Source of the DNA: Dehalococcoidia bacterium
GTDB lineage: Bacteria > Chloroflexota > Dehalococcoidia > Tepidiformales > Tepidiformaceae
Direction: 5' to 3'
Length of the DNA: 34,351 nucleotides
Assembly: GCA_020432105.1 (NCBI GenBank)
Contig: JAGQGZ010000009.1
Location: 1 to 34,351 of the forward strand
Shown: positions 32,201-34,351 of the stretch, in pieces
Layout: each line of letters begins with the position of its first letter
How positions within the stretch are numbered: the stretch's first letter is position 1
Notes under the pieces: model-generated
Databases searched by the model: none
The model's input: only the letters and a program-made list of their open reading frames with translations
Told to the model about the DNA's origin: nothing
Translations under genes and position numbers: made by a program

Positions 32201-32740
32201 CTACTCCTTGTCGTCGTCCATGTCGTGGTCCATTTCCCCGTCACCGTTGAGTGCCTGAACAGGGGCTGTGAGCTCAACTGAGCCCGCATTTTCGAAGGTA
32301 AGGGTCAGGTGTACCTCGGTGCTATCGGCCTTGAGGCCGCCCTCGATGCCGAGAATCATGACGTGCAGGCCGCCGGTCTTCAGTGTTACCTCGCCGTTCT
32401 CCGGGATGGGGATGCCCCCCTCCATCTGGCGCATGCTGCTGTCGACAACCTCGTGAAGCTGAGCCTCCGAACCGACATCGGCACTGACCGACAACAGAGT
32501 ATCAGCGGCACCGCTGTTCTTGATGGTCATGTAGACGGCGGCGACGTCGGTAACGCTCTCGCGGGCGTACGCTCCCTCAATCGCGATATCGCCGATGGTT
32601 GCGGATCCCGTGGAATGGTCACCGCCATTGCTGTCTCCGTCATCATCATCGTCGTCGCCACAGGCGACGAGTGCCAGCGAGACGAGAGATACGAGCGCAA
32701 GGGCGACGAAGCCCCGGCGGACTAGCGTGATACGGTTCAA
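32201..32740 (-). CDS. PCu(A)C copper chaperone lipoprotein
   Basis: Periplasmic-type copper(I) chaperone that metallates the CuA centre of cytochrome oxidase, usually with Sco. The 179-residue protein has a lipobox LVAC (C27) followed by an Asp-rich stretch, then the PCu(A)C domain: GAYARESVTDVAAVYMTIKNSG, LHEVVDSSMRQM (H96, M103, M106), and GGLHVMILG (H126, M128), matching the H-x10-M-x~20-H-x-M copper motif. The C-terminal MDHDMDDD tail may bind further copper. The ATG overlaps the stop of the upstream Sco gene by four bases (ATGA). It is the last gene of the CtaG-Sco-PCu(A)C operon. Confidence 0.92.
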   Translation of the reverse strand: MNRITLVRRGFVALALVSLVSLALVACGDDDDDDGDSNGGDHSTGSATIGDIAIEGAYARESVTDVAAVYMTIKNSGAADTLLSVSADVGSEAQLHEVVDSSMRQMEGGIPIPENGEVTLKTGGLHVMILGIEGGLKADSTEVHLTLTFENAGSVELTAPVQALNGDGEMDHDMDDDKE

Positions 32741-33426
32741 CTTTCAGTCCATCCTTCTTCAACAAGCTTCTTGATGTCGTGTGCCCAGGCATCTCGGGTG
32801 ACACCGAGGGGATACACGAGGTGAGCGAGGTTGTCCTCGGCCGTGAATGCGAGCACGTAGGCGCCATGGTCGACGGCATAATCGCCCTTGTCGTTGAGCG
32901 GCACCTTCTGCGCAGGATTCATACCGAGCTGGCGTTGGAGGTTTTCGAGGTCTTCGGTGTCGCCGGTGAGTCCAATGAAACGCTCGTCGAATGCGTCCAG
33001 CCAGGTACGCATTGCTTCGGGCGTGTCACGCTCGGGATCGGAGGTTACGAAGACTACCTTCACCCGGTCGGCAATCTCGGGACCGAGATCGTCGAGGGTT
33101 CGAGCGATATCGAGCATGTGGGTTGGGCAAACGTCGGGACAGTGGGTGTATCCCACATAGAGAAGTGTGAGATAGCCTTCCGTCTCCGCCGTAATGTCAT
33201 AGTCCTCCCCCGAAGTATCCGTAAGCACAAAGTCGGGCTTTCGGGGCTGGGGAGAGACTTGCACGCCGAGGAAGGCGGGCTCGTCGTCACCGACGGTGAT
33301 TTCGGGAATGCTGGTTGCGGTAGGGTCGCCTCCGCCATCGTCATCGCTGCCACAGGCTACGAGGCCAAGGCTCGCGACTGCGATTGCTGCGAGAGCGAGG
33401 ACCAACCAGGAGCGTACTGTGCTCAT
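32737..33426 (-). CDS. Sco1/SenC-family copper-binding lipoprotein
   Basis: Thioredoxin-fold protein that delivers copper to or reduces the CuA site of cytochrome c oxidase. The 229 residues start with a lipobox LVAC (C25) and an Asp/Gly-rich linker, then the fold with YVGYTHCPDVCPTHM (C96 and C100, the CxxxC copper site), VVFVTSDPERDTPEAM and the third ligand H187 in VDHGAYVLAF. The ATG at 33424-33426 has AAAGGA nine bases upstream; another in-frame ATG at 33435 sits directly on that ribosome site. The gap to the CtaG stop is five bases. Confidence 0.93.
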   Translation of the reverse strand: MSTVRSWLVLALAAIAVASLGLVACGSDDDGGGDPTATSIPEITVGDDEPAFLGVQVSPQPRKPDFVLTDTSGEDYDITAETEGYLTLLYVGYTHCPDVCPTHMLDIARTLDDLGPEIADRVKVVFVTSDPERDTPEAMRTWLDAFDERFIGLTGDTEDLENLQRQLGMNPAQKVPLNDKGDYAVDHGAYVLAFTAEDNLAHLVYPLGVTRDAWAHDIKKLVEEGWTES

Positions 33427-33431
33427 GGAGT

Positions 33432-34337
33432 TCATCCTTTCGTTGTGGCTGTCTTCAGCCGTTTCTGACGGGCCAGTTCCCGGTCGTAGCGGGCGCCCTT
33501 GCGTTCTTCGTCGTTCGCCCACTGCACCGCCACCGCAACGAGTGCCAGCAGGCCCAGTGCTTCGCCTCCCACGAACATGAGAACTCCGGCGGCCTGCTGA
33601 TCGAGGAGGGGGCTTGGCCCCCACGCCCGAATCGTCTCCTGAAGTGCCGGATACATCACCTGGTCGGGCTCGTAAAAGAGCAAGCCCAGGAATGCATGGA
33701 TCGGCACGAGTGCCAGGAGGTAGAGAAGACGTATGGGATACGCGAGATTCCACCGCGTTGGATTCGCCGGTACGACCGGCCACCAGTAGTGAATACCGGC
33801 AAAAAGAAAGAGGCCGTAACCGCCGAAATGGAGCCAGTCGCGATCGAGGGACGCCTCGAAGATAGGTGTCAGGTACCACATGGTCGGGATCAGTGCGAAG
33901 AGCACAAGCCCGACCAGCGGGTGACTGAACACATGGAAGGGCCCTGAATGGAGGACCGGGTAGAGCCAGGTTTGCCTTCGCTCCCTTCCTGCCGCGATGA
34001 GCAGGAGGGTGAGCGGGGCCCCGGCCAGTAGTAGTGGCGGCGCGATGGTCACCAGGATGAAGTGTTGAAGCATGTGCACGAACAGGAAGGTGTGGTCATA
34101 GGCCGAGAGCGGGCCAAGTACCGTCAGCGATACCAGCGCCAGTCCCGCCATGAACGAGACCAGCCGCCAAACGGGCATCTGGCGCCGGTAGCCGGTGGCA
34201 CGGACGCTGCGGAACATGAGGTAGTACGCCACGGCCGTGGCCGCAATCAGGTAGACGAGGACCGGCTCCACAGCGACGGTGGTAAGCACCTGCGGAAAGC
34301 TGGGCGCGGGCACTGTTTGCACTGAGCAAACGACCAC
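33432..34337 (-). CDS. Cytochrome c oxidase assembly factor CtaG (caa3 type)
   Basis: Polytopic membrane protein of the caa3_CtaG family (PF09678-like), needed for aa3/caa3 oxidase formation in Bacillus. The 301-residue frame has about seven TM helices and conserved His residues: SAYDHTFLFVHMLQHFILVTIAPPLLLAGAP, HVFSHPLVGLVLFALIPTMWYLTP and IHYWWPVVPANPTRW, then the last helices with IHAFLGLLFYEPDQVMYP. It ends with a basic cytoplasmic tail and is followed by sco, then the copper chaperone. The reading frame stays open to the right edge upstream of the GTG at 34337, so the true start may lie outside the window. Confidence 0.87.
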   Translation of the reverse strand: MVVCSVQTVPAPSFPQVLTTVAVEPVLVYLIAATAVAYYLMFRSVRATGYRRQMPVWRLVSFMAGLALVSLTVLGPLSAYDHTFLFVHMLQHFILVTIAPPLLLAGAPLTLLLIAAGRERRQTWLYPVLHSGPFHVFSHPLVGLVLFALIPTMWYLTPIFEASLDRDWLHFGGYGLFLFAGIHYWWPVVPANPTRWNLAYPIRLLYLLALVPIHAFLGLLFYEPDQVMYPALQETIRAWGPSPLLDQQAAGVLMFVGGEALGLLALVAVAVQWANDEERKGARYDRELARQKRLKTATTKG

Positions 34338-34351
34338 GAAACCGAACGCCG

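Overview
The window is a high-GC, tightly packed bacterial chromosome segment. The gene set suggests Chloroflexota, perhaps the Dehalococcoidia/Tepidiforma side: hrcA-grpE-dnaK behind a perfect CIRCE element plus an HspR-type repressor, a Usp/RCK cluster, a CtaG-Sco-PCu(A)C copper cassette and Asp-rich lipoproteins. This assignment is inference; no rRNA or tRNA is present to fix it.

Layout. (1) 1-2402, minus strand: hrcA-grpE-dnaK with CIRCE upstream of hrcA; dnaK runs off the left edge. (2) 2449-5330, minus: an McrC/McrB-like restriction pair with a four-base overlap, different base usage from its surroundings and an 11-base direct repeat at each border; the right copy lies in a common dispersed hairpin repeat. 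(3) 5566-10778: a Cys/His-motif hypothetical, nadD, a RelE/ParE-type toxin-antitoxin pair, a PAP2-family membrane enzyme, leucyl aminopeptidase, tatA and a short XdhC-like protein. (4) 10803-13147, minus: a UspA-RCK-RCK-PheA operon with almost no spacing. (5) 13183-19048: small membrane protein, DUF4349-like lipoprotein, Hsp20, and the divergent dnaJ-hspR-clpC operon, a second heat-shock locus. (6) 19132-26150: MFS transporter, methyltransferase and cyclase-family hydrolase, a RecB/Cas4-like nuclease with a probable Fe-S site, ThpR, amidohydrolase, a small alpha-beta-barrel-like protein, and a divergent M20 peptidase. (7) 26151-29251: a long leader rich in potential RNA structure, then two secreted or surface proteins separated by a strong terminator. 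(8) 29302-32139: thioesterase, class II aldolase and SDR pair, tandem UspA. (9) 32201-34351, minus: CtaG, Sco1/SenC and PCu(A)C, a copper-delivery set for cytochrome oxidase.

The points most worth a second look are the structured leader with a possible H-type pseudoknot in front of the secreted pair, the bordered McrBC-like island with an unassigned N-terminal region, and a recurring -10-like hexamer exactly six bases before the start codon of four genes that lack a Shine-Dalgarno, which suggests leaderless transcripts. Two separate heat-shock operons, one with CIRCE and one carrying hspR itself, point to dual control of proteostasis.
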